Origin: Adiantum capillus-veneris
Lineage: Eukaryota > Streptophyta > Polypodiopsida > Polypodiales > Pteridaceae
Direction: 5' to 3'
Assembly: GCA_014529385.2 (NCBI GenBank)
Contig: CM043966.1
Span: forward strand, 91,310,587-91,374,586
Length of the DNA stretch: 64,000 nt
Shown here: positions 52,771 through 64,000 of the stretch, in pieces
How positions within the stretch are numbered: position 1 is the stretch's first letter
Layout of the letters: each line of letters begins with the position of its first letter
Notes under the pieces: model-generated
What the model saw: the letters and a program-made list of their open reading frames with translations, nothing else
Database searches by the model: none
Told to the model about the DNA's origin: nothing
Translations under genes and position numbers: made by a program

Positions 52771-53358
52771 GCCTACAGCTCGAGGGCAAGTTGCACTGAA
52801 GCCGAGAGTCAGGCACAATATTGAGAACTGTGCAGCTCAAGGAAGCGACTCTTACTTTTTTCGCTCATCGTGCGTCCGTTCTAGTAGCTGCCCACACTCC
52901 TCGGCCTAGATGTAACCCATCCTTTGCCTTCTATATTTCCCTTTGAGCCATTGGACAAAATGGCGAGATTCATGAAGCTGTGCCCACTATGATAAGATCT
53001 CCTTCTGATGCTGATGGGGCACATCGCCCAAACGTCTCGTTGCATCATCCTTTGCTTTGACGATGATGGTGTGCATTATTGTGTGAAAAATTGATTGCCT
53101 CTGCCTTCTCTCCTTCCACCAAACTTGGCAATGTGGTCAACCTACTTTTTGCGTTGTGGAAGCACTTGCACAAGGCATTGTGGAAGCTTTGGAGGATGCT
53201 ACCAACTGCCACCAGAACAACGTCAACATCGACAAGTTTGAAGAATGCATTCAAAAGTGGGTCAGGATGAAGCTCAACTTGGGAAAGTTGGCGGCTGAGT
53301 TAAAGGGATAGCACTGCAGAAGGAAGGTATGCCGACCAAATCAGCTACGCATCTGTGG
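52468..53358 (+). repeat. Repeat unit U, copy B (uninterrupted)
   Basis: Copy of the unit at 37,200-37,961 plus 46,893-47,003, here without the gypsy insertion. It includes a (GA)n run at 52,731-52,768. The first approximately 85 bp (GTCCTTCGAGCCTTGGCCCT...) recur at 53,444-53,532. An open stretch (53,157-53,311) reads VEALAQGIVEALEDATNC then FEECIQKWVRMKLNLGKLAA to a TAG stop. The amphipathic, coding-like composition suggests a captured exon, but no family was recognised. Confidence 0.82.
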
Positions 53359-53383
53359 TCTCTCTCTCTCTCTCTCTCTCTCA

Positions 53384-53442
<59 letters not shown>
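53359..53442. repeat. Compound (CT)n(CA)n microsatellite
   Basis: CT run at 53,359-53,382 followed by CA to 53,442. Confidence 0.95.
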
Positions 53443-53443
<1 letters not shown>

Positions 53444-53446
<3 letters not shown>

Positions 53447-53911
53447 CTCGCCAATAGTGCCAAAATCATCCTTCGAGCCTTGGCCCTGTTGTGGCCGAGA
53501 AGCGGCTTGACACTGCAAGGCCCTGTTGTGGCAGAGAAGCGGCCAAGGTGCAGAGCTAGACAAAATCAACAAGCTAGCATCTGCGACCTTCTATGTGTTG
53601 GAGCTATATTGGTTGTGTTACGAGGATCAGCTAGGAAGAAGTGGATCACGGCATCGAGATCATGAAGGATATGATGAGCTAGCTTGATCTGCAATGGGTC
53701 TGAGCCGGAGAGGAAGAATGAGAAGATGAAGGTCAAGCTATTGTAAAGACGAGATATTCTCTCTAACAGCGCCCGACGTTGGGAATCCATCTTTTATTTT
53801 CTTGCATTTTATTTTATACTCAGACATTGTATAAGATCCACCAAGATTGTATCAATTTCCTCTCATGGGTCATTTTGGCCTTTTGAAGACATTTAATATA
53901 CCATTTCATTT

Positions 53912-53920
<9 letters not shown>
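53444..53920 (+). mobile_element. Partial unit U start joined to a LINE 3' tail
   Basis: 53,444-53,532 repeats the beginning of unit U copy B. From about 53,640 the sequence resembles the LINE 3' UTR: ACTCAGACATTGTATAAGAT, CACCAAGATTGTATCAATTT and TTTTGGCCTTTTGAAGACAT, ending ATTTCATTTTATTT at about 53,920. No ORF2 coding block is left. Confidence 0.7.

Positions 53921-53953
<33 letters not shown>
53921..53953. repeat. (CT)n between two LINE tails
   Basis: A pure CT run begins exactly where one LINE tail stops and ends where the next LINE fragment starts. Confidence 0.95.
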
Positions 53954-53955
<2 letters not shown>

Positions 53956-54593
53956 AGTTTGAGATAGGAGACCACTTTCACTATCGATTCAGAGACGGCT
54001 TTAGACCATTTCTTAGAGTCATGAGAGATGAGGATCAGAGATGCCTCGGGTTGTTTTGGCTAGAGCTGCACAGACACAAGGGAGTGTTTTGAACAATGGG
54101 AGACATCCACAAAGGGAGATCAGTGACTTCATTAGAGCAGAGACTTGACAGTTAGATGAGCAAGCTTTGCAACAAACCTCAGAGCCCACCCATACCAGAG
54201 GTATATAAGCTAAGAGAGCCATTGAGATTGGGAGAGCTAGATCCCCACATCTACGAGGGCGACCACGACATCGACAGAGGCTCCATCAAAGGAATGGGAG
54301 TATTCTAGCATGACATGAAAGACGTCTAGTATGACTATTTATAGAGGCGTACATTGACGATGCTCTTTAGAGACGGATGCAATACATTCTCGGGCAACGC
54401 CTGATATCGGGCATCCTCGAACATTGATGATGATGATGATGATCATCATCATCATTTTTTACTTTACTTCATTTTATTTTGTACCCAGACATTGTATTAA
54501 ATTCACCAAGATTGTATCAGTTTGGTCTCATAGGTCATTTTGGCCTTTTGAAGACATTCAATATAACATTTCATTTCATTTCATTTTCTCTGG
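53954..54593 (+). mobile_element. 5'-truncated LINE, ORF2 end and 3' UTR
   Basis: The first 140 bp translate to FRDGFRPFLRVMRDEDQRCL then GLFWLELHRHK, matching the end of ORF2 at 51,850-51,960 (FREGFRPFSRVMRYNDQRCL). The 3' UTR follows and ends in ATTTCATTTCATTTCATTTT. A perfect GAT/ATC trinucleotide palindrome is at about 54,425-54,455. Confidence 0.9.
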
Positions 54594-55157
54594 TACGTTT
54601 CTTACAAAGCTATCATGTTGCTCTAATGTACTTTTGATTATTCAAGCATATGGGATTACGCAATGCTCGGTGAGGGGTAGGAGTTGCGAAGGTAGGTAGG
54701 GCGGATGGAATCAAGGGATGTGAGGATGAAGAAAGAGAGTTCCCATCAATTACAGTGTGAAGGGATAGAGTCATAGTCGGGGTTAAAATGGATGGAGAAG
54801 AGGTTGCTAACATGGTGGAGAAGAGGCAAGGTGATAGCAAGGGGGGAGAAGCTTCAACAAGGTGGTGATCGATAGTGTAGTTGTTGAAACTGGCCCTGAT
54901 TGGCACAATTGCAACTAGCTCAAGAATTCTCTCAGCCTACATAAACTAGCATACAAACACAATACACACACACATCGTGTTGTTCATGCACAACGTCGCA
55001 AGATCGCTTTCTCTCTTGCCGGCCTCTATCATAATGGCCACAATCTCTCTACCCTCCAAACCCCGACAACCTATCTGTGAATGCGCGTCTTCCTCTTATT
55101 CTCTTTCTTCTTCTTCTTAATTTTTTTTTGGGAAAATGTGTATAAGAAAGGATACAC

Positions 55158-55210
<53 letters not shown>

Positions 55211-55400
55211 CATCTCCCCATTTTAATATATAGATGACAGCCTGGGAGCCCAGCGTAGTTGCTGCCATCGTGCTTGTCTAAACCCTGCCTATGTCACACC
55301 TCAAGGTTCGCTCTACCAAGCCCGCTCGCAACAAGCACGTCGTGCTTTGCAACAAGTGAAGAATTTGCAAGGCATGTCTTATGATGGATGGAAAGCAAAA
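54594..55400. other. No gene recognised; (CT)n at 55,161-55,207
   Basis: Short open frames only, without motifs. There is a CT microsatellite of about 47 bp. Confidence 0.5.
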
Positions 55401-56410
55401 AAAGTTAACAAACTTGCCTTGATTGCTTCACTCTACTTATGATAAGAATTTAGAAAGTGATAGTGGTGTGGCTTTTACCTCATGGCATAGCTTATTGTGA
55501 AGGATTCATAGCATCTTCTAAAAGCTTTTGCCAAAAACTCTATGGCCTCGCAACACGAATGAAATTGGGCATTAAAGGATGTATAGAGGAGAAAATTTGT
55601 GCATTATAACGTATAAAGACACATCAAAGCAACTTGAAGAAATCTTTCATACTGGAGTATGGTGAGAAAAGGAGGGATGACGATATCCTCTTTGAAGTAG
55701 GAAAAATTTAGTAGGGTAAGCTCTTAGTAAGAAGCTACATAGAAAAGATTGAAGAGCTCACTAAGGAGTTAAATGAGCCACCATTGGAGAAGAGGATGCG
55801 AGCCTGGTTTTTAAGAGACTTCAAGAGAAAGAGCATGAGGCACCAAGTTCAACAAGGAAATTTAATGACTTAGTTTAGAGAGCTCAGAAAATGGAGTAAC
55901 AAGCCAAGAAGAAGGACCCAAAAGATAAATCTAGCTCAAGCTCAAGTGAATCTTCTTCAGAAGATTCATCATCTTGTTTGAGGAAAAACATTCTGAAGAA
56001 CTATCCAAAGCAAAGAAGAACAGAGAATGGATGCGAAAAATTAAAGAGTTGTTTCAACATATATCAGAAATTTCAGGGACCGAACCGTGAATTGGGAAAG
56101 TGGAGACTTCATGCATAAGGTGGAAATTCAAAGAACAACAAACTGTTGAATGTGTCTAGCGCACATAATGTAGTTCTTTTGGTCATTCATGGAACAATTG
56201 CAAGATAAGAATATACCACTTCAAGGAAGAGAAAGATGACCAACCCCGAGGAACTCAAGTAAGAGAAAGTCACCAAGGGTGCCGAGAATGGAGCAAGTAC
56301 TAGTGGTATGGATGGAGAGGCAAATACCACAATTTTTATGGTAGAGGTTGTGGAAGAATTGGTTCTACCAAAAGGAGATTCAAATGTTATACATGTGGGA
56401 AGTATAGGCA
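55401..56410 (+). pseudogene. Degraded LTR-retrotransposon gag-like sequence
   Basis: Plus-strand pieces give a KDKSSSSSSESSSEDSSS low-complexity stretch near 55,925 and CYTCGKYRQF near 56,388, the first half of a CCHC knuckle (CX2CGK) before the LTR fragment cuts in. The Ser/Lys-rich pattern before a knuckle is common in retrotransposon gag. No full domain can be shown. Confidence 0.4.
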
Positions 56411-57746
<1,336 letters not shown>

Positions 57747-59890
57747 AGAGCCAATAATAGTACGTTTGATCTCTAAGAGCTTTGGAGTTGTCGTTGAGGA
57801 GATCCTAGAGGAGCCAGTCACTCCATTCAAGCAAAGTGAAGAAAGCTAGAAGTGGGAAAAGTAGAGGGCAATATGAAAGGCTAAAGGAAAAGCCAAGGAT
57901 ATCGATGAATGGTAGGAGGAAAGGATCTCGGCTAGAGTAGAGGAATTCAAAGAAGCCTCAATGCTCAAAAGCTAGCTCCATTCATAGGCTTTTGCTAGAC
58001 GCTTTGATGGCTAAGACTGCAGGATTCTTGATGATTGGTTCTAGTGAGTAGACTCTTGAGTAGGCAGATGACATTCCAAGAAGTGGTTCTAATATGAGTC
58101 CTGGAAAGAGTTTTACAAGACAAACATGATGTGGAAAGTGATGAGAAAAAGGATTTGGAAATAGAAAAATATTTAGAAAAAGCAATATGATCTTCTATCA
58201 AATGATCCATCAGCCAAGAGGTAGAGGAATCTAGCACATGTGTTGCACTACCAGGATAGTTTTTTAGAAGGGAGTTCATCAAGTTCATATAGTAGTTCTG
58301 GAAAATGAGCAAGACGAAATCTATGTAAAGTTATGCAAAAGAATCTAGAAGTTGAATATCAACATCAGGAAGACATTACAATAAGCATCAATATTCATCT
58401 AGAAGCAAAGGAAAAAGGATTCAAATGCGATGGTAGTTGACTAGTACAAGATTAAGGATGACGAGTACTGATTGACTATAAAGTAAGGAAGCAGTGGGAG
58501 TCATTGTCGAACGCCATTTTGGATGGGTAGACATCATGGGTGAACATATCAAGCACAATTTAGGAATGCAGGAGATGAAGCCTGCACCAATCAGGATTCA
58601 AATGGCAGATCAAAGAATTGGGCAAGCTAGTGGCTTGATGGAGAATCTCAAAAGTGGGTTCAGAGAAGTTCAAGGCAATTTTTCTGGCAATGGATGTGAA
58701 GGGTTCTTATAGTGGGAAGGCGGTGGTTAAGAAGTACAAGGGCCATACATGATTATGTTCGCCAAACACTCACCATACAAGGGCCAAATAGATGGATTTA
58801 CGTAATACTAGAACCTCGAAGAAAGGGATGAGACATGAAGAGCTATGTCAAAACGATGGCATTGAGAAGATCTGACTAATGCTAGCCTTTCTCATAGCTG
58901 AAATAGACTTGATCACTTTTCATCTTGATTAAAAAAGGACTCAAGAGCAGTAGCAGTTGTACCACCTTGATAATTTTATTGAGTTAAATCTAGGGCAATG
59001 ACCAATTAATTTGGATGGGAGAGCTTCAGAAGAAGGATCAAACCAAAAACCGGGATAGCTTTAGACAACAACACACCTGGAAGGACCATATCAAATAGTG
59101 TTGACATAGAGTTATGCATCAGAATGGTCATACCCCAAAAGGTGGTGAACAATCACTATCTAAAGGAGATATCCAGCCAACACCATATAAATTTATTACA
59201 AAAAATATGCGGTTGGGATACGAACTGAAAAGGAGGCAAACTTTTAGCCATCCATAGCTCTTTGGGCTTACCTAACCATGCTGGAATCTTTGGTCCTATT
59301 ATTGTAGCTGAATCAAACTCCTCCACTGGGGTTCATTTCACGTCTTTGTAACTATGGTCTTTAAGGTTTATGCGTGTCGTGGTTTCCATGTGTTTGAGGT
59401 ATATGTGATCATATCCCCAATCTTGAACCATGTTCAATTATCGCATGAATGGTTTTCCAAGTATGATGAATAAATATTTGAAGTAATGAGTCAAGGAAAA
59501 AGCTATACAACTTTTTTAGAAATATAGAGATTTTTTTGCTTTGGAGCATACGAATATGAAGGGAGTCGACCTTGTAATTTGCCAGCATAGAATACCACTA
59601 TGGATCTGAAGGGAGTTGATCCTACATTTGCCATCATAGAATATCACTTAAGCCTGATGCTTGACCAATTATATTACAGGGGTATAGGATGAACCCAAAC
59701 CATGCAAAGAAGGTCAAGGAAGAGATAGAAAATTGGAATGAGATGGACACTTTTCGACAGCTATTCTAGGTTGGTAGTTAGAGTTAGTTCAGACCTGGCA
59801 TAAAACTTCATATCATACCAAATAGTAACTGAAAGAGAAGACTGGAATCAGAAAAGATATTGACATTGAAATTGAGAATTGAAAGTGGAA
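57747..59890. other. Unassigned, possibly old gypsy gag-protease
   Basis: Around 58,573-58,690 the plus frame reads KPAPIRIQMADQRIGQASG then LMENLKSGFREVQGNF, which loosely resembles the aspartic protease flap of gypsy pol (LADGxxxxPxGxLxxV). The rest has no recognisable block and many stops. Confidence 0.3.
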
Positions 59891-59891
59891 T

Positions 59892-60040
59892 TGTATTGTC
59901 TGGCCTGGGATCGGGTAGGCTAAGAGGCCTAGGGCCAAGACGGACATGCGGTCAAGGGGCCCCCATTATTAGCATGGCAGGGCATATATAGGGCATGGTC
60001 GGATAGAGAGTTGCATGGTCCAGTCCCCTCTGTCTTACAC
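59892..60040 (+). repeat. Probable short LTR, 3' part of a gypsy-like element
   Basis: A GC-richer block with GGGCATATATAGGGCATG (TATA-like) ends CTGTCTTACA and is followed directly by CTGGTATCAGAGTTTGG, a tRNA-iMet primer site. It resembles the 136-bp LTR at 61,964-62,099 in layout (GGCC-rich, TATATA, CTTACAC or CTTCACAC end). The start is uncertain. Confidence 0.6.
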
Positions 60041-60041
60041 T

Positions 60042-60055
60042 GGTATCAGAGTTTG
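60042..60055 (+). other. Primer binding site TGGTATCAGAGTTT
   Basis: Exact match to TGGTATCAGAG one base after the LTR end. Confidence 0.8.
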
Positions 60056-60777
60056 GGGGAGAAGGGCAGATATGGAGAAGCGTGGAGGCATGGCCTTGCT
60101 CTCTCTCTTGATATATCTCTCCTTCTCGAAGAAGCATGGAGGCATAGCCTTGCTCTTGATGGTCTCTCTCTCTTTCTCTTTCTTGAGAAGAGTTTCTTGG
60201 CTGGATCAGTAAAGTACATGGAAATGGGAGCAACCTCTTGCATGTAAGGTTTCCCATGGCGGGTTCTACAGGACTAGGCCATGGGGGAAAGACCCCTTGC
60301 ATGCAGAAGAAAGGCAAAGACGGTCTGCATGATTAACGTCAAGACCGGGCTTGTTGGGTTTACAATAGCAGAGGGAGTAATTTTTGTCACTATGCACTGG
60401 AGCAGATAACACTTTTGTAAACGATGCCATTTCCACATTTTCCCTTGTCTACGCCATGCGTCAGTGCCACAACTTGATTTTTTTTCCAAAGTTTTTAGGG
60501 TGGGTGCCCTAATTTGGGCACCTCCCAAGTTAAGGGTTTTGGCCACGGCTGCACCGATCAGCAAGGGTTGCACTACTTCTAGAAACTCAGTGATACCCAC
60601 AGCCAATCGACAATGCCCACGATAATTTTTGAAGGGCTTGGTAGGATTTCTCGACATGCCAACTGGGAAAATGCTACCAAAGCAATGGATTTGCACAATT
60701 CAAGCCATGTTTTTCAATTTCGTGTTGTCGAGGAGCCACCACTGATGCAAATCTTGAGAGAAAGCAAGTGTAACATT

Positions 60778-60923
60778 GCTAGCAAGTGTGACGATGTTGA
60801 CTAAAGATGTGATCGAACAGGGTAAAGGAAGGCTCTGATTGCGGCTTCATGCTTAGCAAGTGCGATGATGTCGACTACGATGTGATCGAACAGGGTAAAG
60901 GAAGGCTTTGATTGTGGTGTCAT
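60778..60923. repeat. 73-bp tandem duplication
   Basis: Two units starting GCTAGCAAGTG or GCTTAGCAAGTG at 60,778 and 60,851 share GATGTGATCGAACAGGGTAA and AGGAAGGCT; a few substitutions differ. Confidence 0.92.
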
Positions 60924-61114
60924 GTTTAGGACTTAGGCGAGGTCTCCATGTACGTTTTGACACAGATAACCCGTCAATGGCAAAGCAATATCCTTCAACA
61001 TGGAGAGCTCTTGACAAGGAGATTTTGGCATCGCTAGGAGCCTATATACATGCCAGATGTTGACAACAAGGGAATTAAGACTACAATAAGATCTTATGTA
61101 CACGAGCAACACTC

Positions 61115-61239
61115 GAGATTCAGCATGGCACATCCGCAAGGATACAAAAGCTTTGGCATGCATGCTCATGTAACATGCAAGAGATTCAGTAGGGCACATC
61201 CGCAAGGATACAAAAACTTTGGCATGCATGTTGCATGCT
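61115..61239. repeat. 66-bp tandem duplication
   Basis: Units begin GAGATTCAG at 61,115 and 61,181 and share CACATCCGCAAGGATACAAA and TTTGGCATGCATG. The second is slightly shorter. Both frames are open across it but no function is suggested. Confidence 0.92.
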
Positions 61240-61963
61240 TAAACAACATGCAACAGATCGACAACACGATAAGTCCAAGTGATTACTAAGGACCAATCTT
61301 TACGAAGCCGAAATACTACATTCGATAAGTTTCTAAGGGTAATTGATAGCGATTATAGGTACGCTTTGATCATAAAATTAAGGTAGTTATTGCTTGTTGA
61401 ATTTTTATGCTTCCAATATGGCATCCTACTCGACACGGTCAAGCACAATTCTCTTTAAACTTTGTCTCGACTTTGAGTCTAGACACAAGGTAACACATGG
61501 GTGTATCGGCAATGAAGGGTCATAAGATTGGAGCACGACTCCATACGCCCAAGGTACATAGACCATGTTTTGCCTATGGAGTGTGACTTTGTATGAGGCT
61601 ATTCACTAGCATGGCTTGTGTAGACAATTGTTGTCTTACTGCTTTCAAAACATTTGAATCTTGTGCCTCCAACATAGTGTAGAGGAATGGACAATCCATT
61701 CAACGCTATGGAAAAACAAGGCTTTTAGGAGCATGACTCTATACCTATGTATACGCATTGGGTGCACAGTCACTCCAAAGAATTTACAGCTTGCCAAAGT
61801 GCGGGAAAAATACATACATGAAGTATATTGAAAGCACATTGACATTCGCAGATACACTACAACTTCTAGTGCCATGCACAGTTGAAATAGAACTCAAAAC
61901 GTAAGTTAACTTTAAATTTGTATTTATCTCTTTAAATATCAAGCAATTTCCTCACTCTTAATA

Positions 61964-62099
61964 TGTCATGGCAAGGGAAAAAACCCGATGGTCAAGGACT
62001 AGGCCCAAGGGGCCGCCGACTACTAGTGTGGATAGGGAATAGGCCTAGGGGGCTATATAAAGGGAGGTTCATTCCCAAGGCAGTCCCAGGGGCTTCACA
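61964..62099 (+). repeat. 5' LTR of the deleted gypsy element (136 bp)
   Basis: It starts TGTCATGGCAAGGG. It contains GGCTATATAAAGGGAGG (TATA box at about 62,053-62,060) and GGTTCATTCCCAAGG, and ends CTTCACA. Confidence 0.88.
62053..62060 (+). promoter_or_regulatory. LTR TATA box (CTATATAAA)
   Basis: The TATATAAA-type motif is conserved in the partner LTR (about 62,950-62,957), about 45 bp before the LTR end, consistent with an LTR promoter. Confidence 0.7.
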
Positions 62100-62114
62100 C
62101 TGGTATTAGAGCTT
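62100..62114 (+). other. Primer binding site (TGGTATTAGAGC)
   Basis: One base beyond the LTR. It differs from TGGTATCAGAGC at one position. Confidence 0.82.
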
Positions 62115-62460
62115 CTATTTTTGGGGTCAAAGGGTGTGGAGCCACTCACTTCCTTTTTGCATGCTCATGCAAGCAAGGAGGGCCAAAGAGACCTTGGAGG
62201 CATGCATGGCCGTTTAGCAGAGCAAGGCAAAGTGCTTGAGGACCGTGGGCAAGTTCCCTTAGTCGGGGAGGAGGACATAGTTGATAGAGCCAAAATAGCA
62301 GAAGGCTACCACCGCTGGGTTCGCGCTGTTGTAAGAAGAAACTCCCATTGTTGTGGCATCGCCAACGAGTGCATACACTGCAAGCTCCCTCTCTCTTCTC
62401 TCCCAGTGATGTCTGCTCATTGCCATCGCTCATCTCTTTCTCATACTAAGTGCCCAAGGA

Positions 62461-62830
62461 AATTTTCCTTAGGGAAAATGCTCAAAGTTTTATATTATGG
62501 GCCTTTCAAGATACTTAAGCGAGTTGGTGATCGTGCCTACAAACACTTGTTACCAGCACACCCTCGTGTCTATCCGGTATTTCATTTAAGCCGTTTACCT
62601 AAACACTTGCATGGGGACAACAATCATGTCGATCAAAAGATTTTGGTTGATTTCATTGAACCTCCTATCCAACTGCATGAACCTAAAAGTATTCTTGACT
62701 ATCATGATTTACGTACACGTCATCATGTGCGTTGATAGGATCTAGTCAAGTGGAAACACCGACTTGAAGAAGGTGCCACTTGGGAAATATTAGTGTCCTT
62801 AAGAAGAAGTTTCCCACTTTTGTTTTCAAG
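62461..62830 (+). pseudogene. Gypsy integrase C-terminus with degraded chromodomain
   Basis: The frame to 62,735 has YYGPFKILKRVGDRAYKHLL (GPY/F module), HPRVYPVFHLSRLPKH and PKSILDYHDLRTRHHVR. A TGA then interrupts, and DLVKWKHRLEEGATWE follows in the same frame; together these match a chromodomain (ILDxR...LVKWKxxxxxxATWE). The upstream frame (62,121-62,450) is not a recognisable integrase, so the element is deleted internally. Confidence 0.85.
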
Positions 62831-62860
62831 GACGAAAACATTTCTCTAAGGGGGGAGTAA

Positions 62861-63004
62861 TGTCATGCAAAGGGCATAAACTTCAGTGGTCAAGGACAAG
62901 GCCCCAAGGGTCCGTTTGCTAGTGTGGATAGGGAATGAGGCCCGAGGGGCTATATAAAGGGAGGTTGGGAGGTTCATTCTCAAGGCACTCCCAGGGGCTT
63001 CACA
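62861..63004 (+). repeat. 3' LTR of the deleted gypsy element (144 bp)
   Basis: Similar to 61,964-62,099, with an 8-bp duplication (GGAGGTTG) that accounts for the length difference. It ends CTTCACA before CAATAAGC. Confidence 0.88.
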
Positions 63005-64000
63005 CAATAAGCTGCATGATTTGGCAAGGCCGTTTCTTTACAAAAGCTCGCTTTTATTTTGCATTGACGTGTTTTTGTCGGCATGAGGAGTTATTCACTA
63101 TAAGCACGGGCTTCCTCATCACCTATCTTTTTCATATATTTATGTGAAGCAAGGCTTCAATCTCAAGCATATTGCATAGAAGTTTCCCAAGTTTGGATAT
63201 ATTCTATTAGCATACGGGCTTTGGGAAACCTAGCACCATGTCTATCTGTTTTTCTCTTGGAGTTCGGTATGGCCCAAGCCACGATGGCATGTAGGGTACA
63301 TCCGATAGCTCTAAATTTCTCAACATCATACAAGGCTATGAACCAGCTTCAAGAAAGAGAACCGCTCTCAGAGAGGCAACAAGGTTAGTGTTGGGAGAAG
63401 AGGGGGGAGATCGACCGCTTAAACTATTCAACACAAGCTCCCAAACATCACCATCAACCTGTCCACCTCTTCTTCCAATTTCCAAGCACACACACTCACA
63501 CCTAGACTATGACACAACACACACAGTAAACATAGAATTGACATAGACATGCTTGTAAGAGAGTGTAAGAGATGTGTAAGGGATGGAGACTAAATTAGAG
63601 AGTACACAACAAAATAACCATAGCATAAGAGAGTAGAAAAGAGAATCTGCAAAGAAAGGCCTAAATCTAGCCCCAAACTCCACGCACCTCTCTTGTGGAG
63701 TTGGTATTAATATATTATTTGTGAGTTTAAGGTGCCAAAAATTGAGGCCCCTTCTTTTACAACCACTTCACGTTTGTAAATGAGTGAAGCTCATTAGTTC
63801 TTGCATGACCCATAAGGGGAGTTCCCACTACAACTATTTACAGAGCCATAGTGGCTTATTGAAATGATATTCTAAAATACTGTGCAAATATAAAATGGCC
63901 AAGAGTAATTGCCGTTGCCTCTTCATCAGCTCCCCGCATTCCACTCTACAAAATCATCATCAACTCAATTAGTAAAATAAATAGACAGCACATAATTAAC
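63005..64000. other. No gene recognised
   Basis: About 1 kb without conserved motifs in any frame. Some C/A-rich and AT-rich stretches are present; it could be part of a further LTR but nothing supports that. Confidence 0.45.

Larger units (their letters stand above)
61964..63004 (+). mobile_element. Internally deleted short-LTR gypsy element (TRIM-like, 1.04 kb)
   Basis: Two similar LTRs (61,964-62,099 and 62,861-63,004) both start TGTCATG and end GGGGCTTCACA. A primer site CTGGTATTAGAGCTTC follows the first. A purine tract AAGGGGGGAGTAA precedes the second. The internal part holds only a leader-like stretch and the end of a gypsy integrase with a degraded chromodomain; gag, protease, RT and most of integrase are absent. 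Flanking TAATA and CAATA may be an imperfect 5-bp target duplication. It must have depended on enzymes from a related complete element. Confidence 0.85.

Noticed and set aside
61959-63009. A confident 5-bp target duplication for the short LTR element
   Set aside because: TAATA and CAATA differ at the first base; reported only as possible.

Overview
The window looks like intergenic, repeat-dominated nuclear DNA of a land plant. No bacterial operon or phage signature is visible. Evidence for a plant: Ty1/copia and Ty3/gypsy chromovirus LTR retrotransposons with initiator-methionine tRNA primer sites (TGGTATCAGAG), plant-type L1 LINEs whose ORF1 combines a DUF4283-like domain with a CCHC knuckle, a tRNA-derived SINE, and one spliced gene with GT/AG introns. 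The very many (CT/GA)n and (CA/GT)n microsatellites and the mixed LINE types would fit a seed-free plant such as a fern or lycophyte. That is a guess; the sequence does not prove it.

Layout. 1-3,879: two copia elements of one family joined head-on (plus-strand RNase H and LTR, abutting a minus-strand LTR-gag-integrase half). 3,880-9,700: no recognisable gene, but a series of near-perfect 20-bp GATCGCGATC-centred palindromes. 9,703-12,374: a gypsy LTR fragment followed by a second minus-strand copia 5' end. 13,260-17,660: remains of a very old plus-strand gypsy pol gene. 18,280-18,510: SINE. 18,773-24,208: a decayed L1 LINE on the minus strand. 24,930-25,690: two foldback structures. 26,550-27,975: a plus-strand L1 ORF1 fragment. 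28,000-31,700: microsatellites and unassigned DNA. 31,736-34,904 (minus): the only apparently intact cellular gene, a five-exon GT34 (GMA12/MNN10-type) Golgi glycosyltransferase. 35,871-37,029: a 5'-truncated L1 with target-site duplication. 37,962-46,887: a complete, fairly young gypsy chromovirus with about 1.67-kb LTRs. 47,004-54,593: a second LINE lineage (coiled-coil ORF1, APE endonuclease, RT, CCHC end) plus two further LINE 3' tails and a duplicated approximately 0.9-kb unit. 55,400-60,060: decayed LTR-retrotransposon sequence. 61,964-63,004: a short internally deleted LTR element with 136-144-bp LTRs. 63,005-64,000: nothing recognised.

How the parts relate. Apart from the glycosyltransferase there is no pathway here. 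The window records nested insertion. The young gypsy element sits inside a repeat unit whose uninterrupted paralogue lies 15 kb away and shows the empty site. Its pol gene is broken by a single in-frame TGA and its gag partly by a 49-bp tandem duplication. The four LTR-like copies of that gypsy family, the two copia 5' ends, the three L1 pieces and the three LINE 3' tails can be compared with one another inside this window. All homology calls are by eye from motifs; no database search was possible.
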